Shown piece by piece: positions 13,042 through 20,997 of a stretch of DNA of 35,424 nt. The stretch is from CAYZXK01 sp964482395 (GTDB lineage Bacteria; Planctomycetota; Phycisphaerae; UBA1845; Fen-1342). The stretch is taken from positions 1 through 35,424 of the forward strand of contig CAYZXK010000091.1 in assembly GCA_964482395.1 (NCBI GenBank). The letters run 5' to 3'. The notes beneath the pieces were generated by a model. The model saw only the letters and a program-made list of their open reading frames with translations, was not told the origin of the DNA and did not search any database. Within the stretch, counting starts at the first letter, position 1, and each line of letters starts with the position of its first letter. Position numbers and translations under genes: made by a program.

Positions 13042-14298
13042 TTGGCAGACGGACAAGAAGATAGCCAAATCTGCCGCTTAGTACTAGAGCGCCAACTGGT
13101 CACCCCGGAAGAGATCCGAGTCGCCACCGACCAGCAGCGGCAGCTCGCCAACAGCGGACACGAGCGCCCGATCAGCGAGATCCTGGTAGACCTGGGATTC
13201 CTTACCCGGACCCAGCTCCAGCGTTTGCATGGGAGCAATGAGGACTCGGGCGGGCGGCCGGCCCAGCAGTTGCCCGGCTACCAGATTCTGAACAAGTGCG
13301 GGGCCGGGGCGATGGCGGTGGTCTACCGGGCTCGGCAGCTGAGTCTCAACCGGATAGTGGCCATCAAGGTGTTGCCCCGGCGTCTGAGCAAGAATGCGGA
13401 GTTCGTGGAACGTTTTTATCGCGAGGGGCGGGCCGCGGCCCAACTCAACCATCCCAACATCGTGCAGGCCATCGACGTGGGGGAAGCCAACGGTTACCAC
13501 TACTTCGTCATGGAGTACGTGGAGGGGTGCACGGTCTACGATGAGCTGGCCGAGGGCAAGGTCTACAGCGAGCAGGAAGCCGTCCAGATTATCACCCAGA
13601 TCGCCCGGGCCCTGCTCCACGCCCACGAGCGCGGGTTCATCCACCGCGATGTCAAGCCCAAGAACATCATGCTCACCAAGGACCGGGTGGCCAAGCTGGC
13701 CGATATGGGGCTGGCGCGCGAGACCACCGACGTGCAGGCCGCGATGGCCGAGGCCGGCCGGGCTTACGGCACCCCTTATTACATCGCCCCGGAGCAGATT
13801 CGCGGCGAGCTGAACATCGACCACCGGGCCGACCTGTACTCGCTGGGCGCGACCTTCTACCACATGGTCACCGGGCGGGTGCCCTTCGAGGGGCCGACTC
13901 CGTCCGCGGTCATGCACAAGCACCTCAAGGAGCCGCTGATCCCGCCTGACCACTTGAACACCGAGCTGACCGCCGGCTGCGGCGCCATGATCGAAATGCT
14001 GATGGCCAAGAACCCCGAGGAACGTTATCCCAGCGCCCGCGAGCTACTGGTCGACCTGGACCTGCTGGCCCACAAACAGCCCCCCGAATACGCGCGGCAA
14101 TATCTGGGCGCCGAGGTGTTCGAAACCCTCTCCAGCGGGGAGTCGGTCGAGCCCGAACCGGTCGGGTCGCCTTCGCTCGCCCGGCGGACCACGACCGGCG
14201 ACGAACCGCTGCCAACCCTGACCGTAGTTCTGGCCATCGTGGCGGCTGTCAGCATACTCATCAACGTAATCGTCTTCGTCCACTGGGCGACCGCCTAG
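13042..14298 (+). CDS. Membrane-anchored Ser/Thr protein kinase (Hanks type)
   Basis: About 418 residues from TTG 13042, which has GGGAG at 13029-13033; the frame is open from TTG 13000. Numbering here counts from 13000. Residues 20-78 form a helical LVTPEEIRVATDQQ...ILVDLGFLTRTQLQ segment similar to MshEN/GspE N-terminal domains. The kinase domain has a Gly loop GAGAMAVVYRA (101-111), Lys123 in VAIK, Glu142, catalytic loop HRDVKPKN (215-222), metal-binding DMG (235-237, usually DFG) and APEQ (263-266). All catalytic residues are present, so it should be active. A single transmembrane segment near residues 403-428 is followed by only four or so residues, so there is no outside sensor domain. 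Regulation must come from the N-terminal domain or partners. Divergent from the DUF4159 gene. Confidence 0.9.
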   Translation: MADGQEDSQICRLVLERQLVTPEEIRVATDQQRQLANSGHERPISEILVDLGFLTRTQLQRLHGSNEDSGGRPAQQLPGYQILNKCGAGAMAVVYRARQLSLNRIVAIKVLPRRLSKNAEFVERFYREGRAAAQLNHPNIVQAIDVGEANGYHYFVMEYVEGCTVYDELAEGKVYSEQEAVQIITQIARALLHAHERGFIHRDVKPKNIMLTKDRVAKLADMGLARETTDVQAAMAEAGRAYGTPYYIAPEQIRGELNIDHRADLYSLGATFYHMVTGRVPFEGPTPSAVMHKHLKEPLIPPDHLNTELTAGCGAMIEMLMAKNPEERYPSARELLVDLDLLAHKQPPEYARQYLGAEVFETLSSGESVEPEPVGSPSLARRTTTGDEPLPTLTVVLAIVAAVSILINVIVFVHWATA

Positions 14299-14435
14299 CC
14301 CGGCGTCGCATTCAAGCCCCCGGCCCCATCACCGCCCCGACCGGCTGCGGACCCCAACTCCGCACCGGCAGAACGCCGAACTTGCAGGTCCCACGCTGCG
14401 GATCCGGGCGCCTCAAGTCGTTTCTCAAAGTGCTG

Positions 14436-15230
14436 CTATGCTAGCTCGCGCAAAACCGGATTCGATAAGACACCGATACCTTCGATTTCAACCTCCACCT
14501 GGTCGCCCTCCCGCAGGAAGATCGGCGGCTGCCGGGCCAGGCCCACTCCCTCCGGGGTACCGGTCAGAATCACCGTCCCCGGCAGCAATGTGAACTGATA
14601 AGAGAGGTAACTGACCAGTTGCCGGCACGAGAACAGCATCCGGCTGGTGTGGCTCTCCTGCATCAGCCGACCGTTGAGCCGACAGCGAATGCTGCACCGA
14701 TCCGGATCCAGTTCGTCGGCGGTGGTCAACCAGGGGCCCAGCGGACAGAAAGTATCGAAGCTCTTGGCCCGGGCCCACTGCTTGTCCAAGCGTTGGCAAT
14801 CGCGGGCCGAAACGTCGTTGGCGCAGGTGTAGCCCAGCACGTAACTGAGAGCCGCCGCCTCCGACACCCGACGGGCGCGACGCCCGATAACAATCGCCAA
14901 CTCCGCCTCGAAATCAACTTCATCCGGAGCCGCTGACGGCAGACGGATCGGCTCCTGATGCCCGATCAGGGCAGTAGTAGCCTTCAGGAACACTAGCGGC
15001 CGCTCCGGGAGTCGCGCTCCGGTTTCCTCAACATGTCCGCGGTAGTTGCGTCCGATCGCCAGGATATTCGGCGGCTCGATCGGGGGAAGGAAGCGACTGA
15101 CCTTCACGGCCGACCAAGAGAAGCTCAACTTCCCGAATAGCTCCCCCACCAGCGGCTGAGCCGTCTCGCCGTCTACCAGTCGGCCGATGATCTGCCGACC
15201 CTGATTGTCCAGGAAGCGCGCCAGTCGCAT
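14436..15230 (-). CDS. Fumarylacetoacetate hydrolase family protein
   Basis: A 264-residue member of the FAH superfamily, which cleaves or isomerises beta-dicarbonyl compounds such as acylpyruvates or 2-hydroxyhepta-2,4-diene-1,7-dioate. The N-terminal lid (1-52) precedes the catalytic core. The core begins NILAIGRNYRGHVEE (55-69), where His66 is the likely catalytic His. Metal ligands are visible as E108-x-E110 (VDFEAELA) and Asp139 in CANDVSARD; Lys156 in RAKSFDTF is conserved. The end LTGTPEGVG...REGDQVEVEIEGIG is typical. All key residues are intact. Substrate cannot be told from sequence. It is a single minus-strand gene with about 100 nt to its neighbour. Confidence 0.88.
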   Translation of the reverse strand: MRLARFLDNQGRQIIGRLVDGETAQPLVGELFGKLSFSWSAVKVSRFLPPIEPPNILAIGRNYRGHVEETGARLPERPLVFLKATTALIGHQEPIRLPSAAPDEVDFEAELAIVIGRRARRVSEAAALSYVLGYTCANDVSARDCQRLDKQWARAKSFDTFCPLGPWLTTADELDPDRCSIRCRLNGRLMQESHTSRMLFSCRQLVSYLSYQFTLLPGTVILTGTPEGVGLARQPPIFLREGDQVEVEIEGIGVLSNPVLRELA

Positions 15231-15329
15231 TTCAGCCCCAGCCGGTCGGGCGGCTGGTGCGGTCGCCCCCTGCCTGCCGCCGCCAGCGCTTCGAGCTCCG
15301 ATCCGGTTTTCAGGCTCGCCCGCAGTCGC

Positions 15330-15875
15330 TTAGTAGAAAATCGTCAAGATCAGGTGGGGGTCGACGTGTTTACCCTCCACCACCCCGATCGTGCTGGTCG
15401 CGAACTTGATCTCGATGTTGTCGTCGCTGTCGACCCACTCGTTGATTTCGCGGCACATGTAGGCCAGCGCTCCGTCAGCCAGCTTGCAATGAAAAGTCTT
15501 GCAGCGGGTCGCGTTGGGCGAGCCCTTCAGCAGTGGGCGGCGGCAAACATATTCCTCGAGCTTCCCGACCGGCAGGCCGCCCGGGCCTCCGCCGATGGCC
15601 CTGATCGCGGTCGGCTTCTTGTCGTAGGCGATCGGTTCATCAGCCAGCCCACCGGCCCCGGCCGGCTCCAGCTCCACCAGTGCCACCGGCTCAGAGCCGG
15701 GCTCGCCGGTGACGGCGGGCATCGCGGCTCCCGAAGCGGACCGCTGTTCCCGCAGGCAGAACGGGCAAAGCAGCACGCCCTCCCAATGTTCGGCCACCCG
15801 CCGAGCCAGGTGCTCGGGGTACACGGTCGCCCCACACTTGCCACAGGTTGCGTAGCTTTCTTCTTCGCCAGGCAT
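15330..15875 (-). CDS. Small zinc-ribbon protein of unknown function
   Basis: 181 residues from the ATG at 15875, chosen for the strong GGAAGGAG 8 nt upstream; the frame stays open to 16046. The N-terminus has a zinc ribbon formed by C11-x2-C14 (CGKCG) and C37-x2-C40 (CPFC). A flexible Ala/Gly/Glu-rich linker follows (about 42-95). The C-terminal domain (about 96-181) carries three further Cys residues and a predicted beta-rich end (VEGKHVDPHLILTIF). I do not recognise a named family. It may be cotranscribed with the FAH-family gene downstream (about 100 nt), but the context suggests no function. Confidence 0.7.
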   Translation of the reverse strand: MPGEEESYATCGKCGATVYPEHLARRVAEHWEGVLLCPFCLREQRSASGAAMPAVTGEPGSEPVALVELEPAGAGGLADEPIAYDKKPTAIRAIGGGPGGLPVGKLEEYVCRRPLLKGSPNATRCKTFHCKLADGALAYMCREINEWVDSDDNIEIKFATSTIGVVEGKHVDPHLILTIFY

Positions 15876-16205
15876 TCCGGCAACTCCTTCCGCCGGCCCC
15901 GTGGCCTGCGTCCTCTCTCCGACCGACCCGGGGTTCATACGGCAGCCTCCACATGATACCCGCACGGGCCGCCGCACCAACCGGCCCGGTCCGCGCGGTC
16001 CGCCAAAGGTGAGCTGGCAAGGCTCCTGCTCATCGAAATGCTCCATTTAATCTTAGCAGCCTTGCGGCCGGCGCGCCAAGCCGCGGCCTGCCCGGCCGGG
16101 TGCTTTGCCGTCCTCCTTTCTCTCCTTTAAGATGTTTCAGGCTCGCCGCCCGGGGCGCTGATCTGCGGGTGTGGCCGCGCGGGTGGGCGGCAAAGGTCCG
16201 GCCCG

Positions 16206-17678
16206 ATGCACAAATTCGCCTGGTATCCCACCGACCATCGGAAACGCCCGCCCGACTTGCATGGCGCCCACCTGGTCGGCAACGACAACGTCCCCCTGCG
16301 GGCCGACATCCGTTGGGATGGCCATATCATCTGTTGCACGCCACGCGTCCAGGACCCAGTCGGCCTTTCGCTCCTGTGGCCGGTGAAGGATTTCGGCATC
16401 ATCCAGTTGCAGACTACCCGGCTGCCGGCCCGCGAGCAGCCCTACAACCTGCACCTGGAGTTGGCCCGACACCAGCTCATGCGGCTGACCGTGAAGCGGG
16501 AGGAGTGGGGTTTATTCGACTACGGGGGGACGGAAGACATTTCGGGCGACATTGACCGCTGTCGGGATGCCTTCATCAAAGCGCTCCAGCAGGCCGATCC
16601 GCGGGCCTCCGCCCGTCACGCGGACGAGTCGCTGGCTTGCGGCCTGGTGGCGGCCGAAAAGATGGCCCGTTTTCACGCCGCCGTCTTCCTCGGCCGCCGA
16701 CAGCAGAGCGGCGGGTTCGCCCGCCCGTTCCTGGGAGCGGCGCTGCCCGAATCACTCAAGCAGTTGGGAATCCTGCGGCAGCTCAGTCCGATATTTGATT
16801 TCGTCTATCTGCCGTTCGTATGGCGAAGCATTCAGCCTACTGAGCAGGCCGCGGTCTACGAGCCGCTCGAAACCTGGATCAAGGCCTGTCAGGCAACCAA
16901 ACTGGCCATCCGGGGCGGCCCGCTGCTGTCCTTCGGGGTAAGTTCCGTACCGGACTGGATGTACATATGGGAAAATGACTTCGAGTCGATCTATGAAGCG
17001 GCTCGGCAATACGTGGAACGCACAGTCCGGCGTTTCTCCAAGCAGGTGGGTTCCTGGGTCGTGGCCAGCGGCTTACAGGCCGATAACGTTTTCGGCTTCA
17101 CCTTCGAGCACATTATGGAGCTGACCCGGATGGCCGCCACGGTCACCCGGCAAGTCGCCCCCCGAGCCCAGGTACTCATCGACCTGAGCCAGCCATGGGG
17201 CGAGTACTACGCGCGCAATCAGCAAACCGTTCCGCCGCTTCTGTACGCCGACATGGCGGTGCAGAGCGGAATCAACTTCGACGGTTTCGGCTTGCAACTG
17301 CTGTTCGGACTGCCGGCCGAAGGCTACCACGTTCGCGACCCATTCCAAATCAGCTCGCTGATCGACCGGCTGGCCAACCTGGGCAAGCCGCTGCACATCA
17401 CTGGCTTGGGCGCCCCCTCCAGCCAGTCGGCCGACGCCGCCGGTGGACAGTGGCATGCTCCCTGGTCGGAACAGACCCATGCCGAGTGGCTGACCACGCT
17501 GTGCGAGATTTGCCTGTCAAAACCCTATGTCGAGACGGTCTGCCTGCGGCCGCTGGCAGATGGCCCCGACAGCGTGATTGCCAGCGGGGGCTTGCTGCGG
17601 GAAGACCTGACACCCAAGCTGGCATTCACCCGCTTGAGCGAAATGCGCCAGCGTCTGGTCGGCGGGGGCGATCCGTGA
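16206..17678 (+). CDS. GH10-like TIM-barrel protein lacking the catalytic glutamates
   Basis: A 490-residue protein. The N-terminal ~150 residues form a beta-rich domain with several aromatic positions. Residues about 180-470 show the strand pattern of glycoside hydrolase family 10 barrels (FDFVYLPFVWRSIQPTE, GGPLLSFGVSSVPDW, then a strand corresponding to the acid/base site, then the nucleophile strand). In xylanases the acid/base Glu lies in WDVVNE and the nucleophile in ITELDV. Here these read SWVVAS (283-288) and HITGLG (397-402), so neither Glu is present. It is therefore probably not a classical xylanase and may bind a carbohydrate. No signal peptide is seen, so it appears cytoplasmic. 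The stop overlaps the comEA-like gene (GTGA). A similar planctomycete family is known to me only in general terms. Confidence 0.72.
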   Translation: MHKFAWYPTDHRKRPPDLHGAHLVGNDNVPLRADIRWDGHIICCTPRVQDPVGLSLLWPVKDFGIIQLQTTRLPAREQPYNLHLELARHQLMRLTVKREEWGLFDYGGTEDISGDIDRCRDAFIKALQQADPRASARHADESLACGLVAAEKMARFHAAVFLGRRQQSGGFARPFLGAALPESLKQLGILRQLSPIFDFVYLPFVWRSIQPTEQAAVYEPLETWIKACQATKLAIRGGPLLSFGVSSVPDWMYIWENDFESIYEAARQYVERTVRRFSKQVGSWVVASGLQADNVFGFTFEHIMELTRMAATVTRQVAPRAQVLIDLSQPWGEYYARNQQTVPPLLYADMAVQSGINFDGFGLQLLFGLPAEGYHVRDPFQISSLIDRLANLGKPLHITGLGAPSSQSADAAGGQWHAPWSEQTHAEWLTTLCEICLSKPYVETVCLRPLADGPDSVIASGGLLREDLTPKLAFTRLSEMRQRLVGGGDP

Positions 17679-18079
17679 ACGCTTCCACCTGCCCGCCCCC
17701 CTACAGCCCCGCCAGCTTGGCCCAAGCCCGGGCCGCAGTCGGCGTGGGTCTCGGCCTCCTTATAATCACCGCTCTGACCGGGACCATCTCCATCGGTGTC
17801 ACCACCGGCCCGGCCATCCACCCCGACGAGTGGCATTTGCGCCTGGACCCCAATCGCGTTACTGCGGCCGAGCTGGATCTTCTGCCACGGATTGGCGGCA
17901 AAACGGCTGAAAACATCCTCGCGTACCGTGAATCGGCCGACCGGCAGCCGGCTTTCACCACCCCCGAAGACCTGGACGAGGTGCCGCGCATCGGGCCGGC
18001 GACCATCGACCTGCTGCGACCCTACCTGCGTTTCTCCAATCCCAACTCGCAGCCGGGAGCGGATCCAGACGCCCCATGA
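17675..18079 (+). CDS. ComEA-like membrane-anchored helix-hairpin-helix protein
   Basis: 134 residues from GTG 17675, which overlaps the previous stop as GTGA. The same frame is open upstream, but that part lies antisense or out of frame to the GH10-like gene. The N-terminus has one hydrophobic segment (about residues 22-44, VGVGLGLLIITALTG). A helix-hairpin-helix pair follows: LDPNRVTAAELDLLPRIGG and DLDEVPRIGPATIDLLRPYL. This matches ComEA, which binds DNA at the cell surface during uptake. HhH proteins of this size also occur outside competence. The ATG of the mannose-6-phosphate isomerase overlaps its stop (ATGA), so the three genes form a tight operon. Confidence 0.78.
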   Translation: MNASTCPPPYSPASLAQARAAVGVGLGLLIITALTGTISIGVTTGPAIHPDEWHLRLDPNRVTAAELDLLPRIGGKTAENILAYRESADRQPAFTTPEDLDEVPRIGPATIDLLRPYLRFSNPNSQPGADPDAP

Positions 18080-19085
18080 CCAGAGCGCCGATCCCGGTCA
18101 TCTTCAAGCCGCTGCTGAAGGCCAAGCCCTGGGGCGGGCAGCGACTGGCCAGCCTGCTGGACAAGCCCTTGCCACCCGGCCAGCCCATCGGCGAACATGG
18201 GAACTGGTCGACCTGCCGGATCACCAATCAGTGGTCCGCGACGGCAGGTTGGCCGGCCAGACCTTGAGCCGGCTGGTGCAAACGTGGAAGACCAGCCTGG
18301 TCGGCGACGCCCGGCTGGCCGACGGCCGCTTCCCACTTCTGGTCAAGTTTCTGGATGCCCGGGAGCCGCTCAGCGTCCAGGTGCATCCCGCGTTCGCCGA
18401 CGACTGCGGACCACGGCCTGGAGAGGGAGTCAAGCACGAGGCCTGGTATGTAGTCCACGCGGACCCGGACGCGAAGCTGTATGCCGGGCTGAAGCCCGGG
18501 GTCGACCGGTCTGAACTGGCCGGCGCCGTCAACAGCCCGGCTATCCTCGACCTGCTGCAAGTCTGGCAGCCACGAATCGGCCAGTGCTTTTATTTGCCGG
18601 CCGGAACGTTGCACGCGCTGGGAGCCGGACTGGTAGTCGTGGAAATTCAGACTCCTTCAGACACCACCTACCGGGTTTATGACTGGGGGCGCACCGGCCT
18701 GGACGGCCGGCCGCGCCAACTCCACATCGAGCCCGCCCTTCGTAACGTCCGATATGACGTGACGGAACAGATCCTTTGCCCGTCGCCGACGCCGGCGACA
18801 ACCGCTGCCGGCAGCGGCACCTGCCTGGTCCGCTGTCAGCGCTTCCGGATTGACGCGATCCGGGCCCGCGCCGGGGCGTTCCCGCTCCCGGCCGGTCGAA
18901 TGCGAATCTGGGCCATTTTGGAGGGCAGGGGCCGACTAACCGGAGCACAGGACGAATGCCGGTTCGCTCGGGGCGACGTGATTCTGATTCCGGCCGCCTG
19001 CGGCCAACTGAGCGTCGAATTACAGGCGGAAACTTACCGGCTGGAAGTGACGGTTGCGGACAGCGGCCAGCAGCCTGATTTATAG
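18076..19085 (+). CDS. manA: Mannose-6-phosphate isomerase (type I, cupin), with a frameshift near the start
   Basis: The protein would be about 336 residues. From the ATG at 18076 the first 40 residues match the family (VIFKPLLKAKPWGGQRL, then PPGQPIGE). The homology continues in another frame from about 18196 (TWELVDLPDHQSVV). One base is missing after 18195: restoring it gives IGE(S/T)WEL, the usual motif. Downstream motifs are intact: QVHP, with the zinc ligands Gln and His; KHEAWYV, with the ligand Glu; and PAGTLHALGAGLVVVEIQ, with the last His. SDTTYRVYDWGR is also typical. The enzyme interconverts mannose-6-P and fructose-6-P in the cytoplasm, linking to nucleotide-sugar synthesis. Whether the frameshift is real or a sequence error cannot be decided here. 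Confidence 0.85.
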
Positions 19086-19095
19086 GTCCCGGCCA

Positions 19096-19563
19096 TCAGC
19101 GACGCCGGCGGGCCTCCCGGTCCATTTCGCGTCGGTCGTCTCGCTTGCGAATCTCGGCCCGCTTGTCGGCATGGGTCTTGCCCCTGGCCAAGGCGATACA
19201 GACTTTGGCCAGGCCGCGCGGGTTGAAGTAGATTTCCAGAGGCACGATGGTCAGTCCCCGTTGCGTGACCCGGGCCTGCCACTTGAGGATCTGACGGCGG
19301 TGCAAGAGCAGTTTGCGGGGGCGAGTGGGGGCGTGCTGCGCGTAACCCGCCATGGGATAAGGAGATATATGACAGTCCACCAGGAACATTTCCTGACCCC
19401 GAACCATGGCGTACGCCTCGTCCAGCGAGGCTTTACCGGCCCGCAGGCTCTTCACTTCGCTGCCGGTAAGCGCCAACCCCGCTTCGAGCTTCTCCAGAAC
19501 CTCAAAGTTATAGCGGACCTTCCGATTGATGATCCGCGGGGCAGCCGGTGGACCTTTGGCCAT
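19096..19563 (-). CDS. smpB: SsrA-binding protein SmpB
   Basis: 155 residues starting at ATG 19563 (MAKGPPAAP...), chosen because SmpB proteins begin MAK; the frame continues to 19602. It shows the oligonucleotide-binding barrel (INRKVRYNFEVLEKLEAGLALTGSEVKSLR), the conserved SLDEAYA and FLVDCHISPY segments, and a lysine/arginine-rich C-terminal tail (GKTHADKRAEIRKRDDRREMDREARRRR, in parts). SmpB binds tmRNA and the decoding centre to rescue stalled ribosomes. No ssrA gene was recognised in the window. The gene is convergent with manA (10-nt gap) and divergent from the ECF sigma gene. Confidence 0.94.
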   Translation of the reverse strand: MAKGPPAAPRIINRKVRYNFEVLEKLEAGLALTGSEVKSLRAGKASLDEAYAMVRGQEMFLVDCHISPYPMAGYAQHAPTRPRKLLLHRRQILKWQARVTQRGLTIVPLEIYFNPRGLAKVCIALARGKTHADKRAEIRKRDDRREMDREARRRR

Positions 19564-19670
19564 CTTGCCGCTAAATTTATGCTGGGTGGGAGGCGGTCGC
19601 AACTACCGTGCCGGCCGGGAGTATAAGGTCACAGGACGTGGGTATAGACCTGCTCAACGTGAAGAAGGCG

Positions 19671-20270
19671 ATGGAGCGGGACGAAGAGACGCGCCTGATC
19701 CGGCGGGCCCGGCGGGGTAACGCCGACGCTTTCCGCGCGCTGGTCGAAGCCTACAAGGACCGGATCTTCGCCTTCGTTTGGCGGATGGTCCGGAACCATC
19801 ACGAGGCAGAGGACCTTACCCAGGCGGCCTTCGTAAAAGCTTATGAGGCCTTGGACAGCTATAACCAGCGGTACGCCTTCAGCACCTGGCTGTTCACCAT
19901 CGCCTACCGGCTATGCCTTAACAGCCTGCGACGACCGAAGGCCTACTGCGGCGAGGTGGACTTTGCCCGGATCGGAAACCTGGAGGTCGACGGGCCGTCC
20001 GACCTGGCCAACAGTGAGGAAGCCCGCCGACTGGCCGGGCTGATCTGGGCGGCGGTGGACCGGCTCAAGCCGGCCCAGAAATCCGCAGTGCTGCTGTTCT
20101 ACCGTGAAGGCAAGAGTTGCGAGGAGATCGGACGGGTCCTGGGCATGCCGACCGTGACGGTCAAGAGCCATCTGCATCGAGCCAGAGCCAAGCTGCGTCA
20201 GACCCTGTGTGCCGAGGTGGCAGAAGATTGGAAAGGCATCCGATTCGCCGAGGACTGCCAGCACGCGTGA
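19671..20270 (+). CDS. ECF-type RNA polymerase sigma factor
   Basis: 199 residues from ATG 19671; in-frame GTG starts at 19608 and 19638 are possible. Region 2 is clear (DAFRALVEAYKDRIFAFVWRM...HHEAEDLTQAAFVKAYEALDSY...FSTWLFTIAYRL). Region 4 follows (LKPAQKSAVLLFYREGKSCEEIGRVLGMPTVTVKSHLHRARAKLRQ), with the helix-turn-helix. It should direct RNA polymerase to a small set of promoters. The next gene, 9 nt downstream, encodes its probable anti-sigma factor with a zf-HC2 zinc finger. A third gene encodes a large exported protein, so an envelope-related stress response is likely (inference). Confidence 0.92.
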   Translation: MERDEETRLIRRARRGNADAFRALVEAYKDRIFAFVWRMVRNHHEAEDLTQAAFVKAYEALDSYNQRYAFSTWLFTIAYRLCLNSLRRPKAYCGEVDFARIGNLEVDGPSDLANSEEARRLAGLIWAAVDRLKPAQKSAVLLFYREGKSCEEIGRVLGMPTVTVKSHLHRARAKLRQTLCAEVAEDWKGIRFAEDCQHA

Positions 20271-20279
20271 GCTTAAGCC

Positions 20280-20927
20280 ATGAACTGCTCTGAGTGCGAA
20301 CAGCTTTTCGACGCGTATCTCGACGGACATCTGGCCGGTTCGTTGCGGCTGGAGTTCGACGCCCATCGGTTGCACTGTCGGCGCTGCCAGCAGGGGCTGG
20401 CGATACTGGAGACGGTCGGGCAACTGATCGCCGCCGATCCGCAGACCCCGGAGTTGCCGCCCGACTTCACTGACCGGGTCATGCAGCAGGTGCGGCGACC
20501 GCGAGCGGCCCGGTTGCGCATGCCGCGGGTGGCGGTTATTACCGCCGTGATGCTTCAGGCTGCCGCGGTCCTGGCCTTTGTGGTGCTCTGGAACGCCCAG
20601 GTCAGGTCGCCGACTGCCAGGCCGACTCCGGTCGTCGCCCAGGCCGACTACCCCGGCGACGAGCTGGGGCGAGAAGCCATCTATCGTCTCATCGTGGAAG
20701 GGGTGGAAGATCGCATCTGGGACCTCCACGCCAGCGGCGCCAAGTTCGGTGCCGACCTGCTGGCGCTGGCCCGATATCTGGATATCCCGGTCCCGGAAGA
20801 GATCGCCCGTCAGTCGGCCAGGCTGGCCGAGGTCAACCCGTGGACCGGTTTCTGGGACACCCTGGTGCCGGCCGAGGACGACCAGACCGACGTGGCAGTC
20901 CCGGACGAAGACGTGCATTCGATCTAG
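20280..20927 (+). CDS. Anti-sigma factor with zf-HC2 domain and one membrane segment
   Basis: 215 residues. The N-terminal zinc-binding anti-sigma motif is formed by C3, C6 and H29-x3-C33-x2-C36 (NCSECEQLF...HRLHCRRC). This matches the ZAS family, which holds ECF sigma factors inactive in the cytoplasm. One membrane segment lies near residues 83-105. The outside domain (about 106-215) is rich in Glu and Leu; it has no recognised fold and ends in an acidic tail. The gene starts 9 nt after the sigma gene and is certainly in its operon. Release of the sigma factor, by proteolysis or by zinc-thiol change, is inferred from the family. Confidence 0.87.
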   Translation: MNCSECEQLFDAYLDGHLAGSLRLEFDAHRLHCRRCQQGLAILETVGQLIAADPQTPELPPDFTDRVMQQVRRPRAARLRMPRVAVITAVMLQAAAVLAFVVLWNAQVRSPTARPTPVVAQADYPGDELGREAIYRLIVEGVEDRIWDLHASGAKFGADLLALARYLDIPVPEEIARQSARLAEVNPWTGFWDTLVPAEDDQTDVAVPDEDVHSI

Positions 20928-20997
20928 TCTCCCAGCCGCGGACAGGCGGCGCTCTCCGCCGGGTCCGGCGAGTGGTTGCAACTCCACGCGAAATCGC

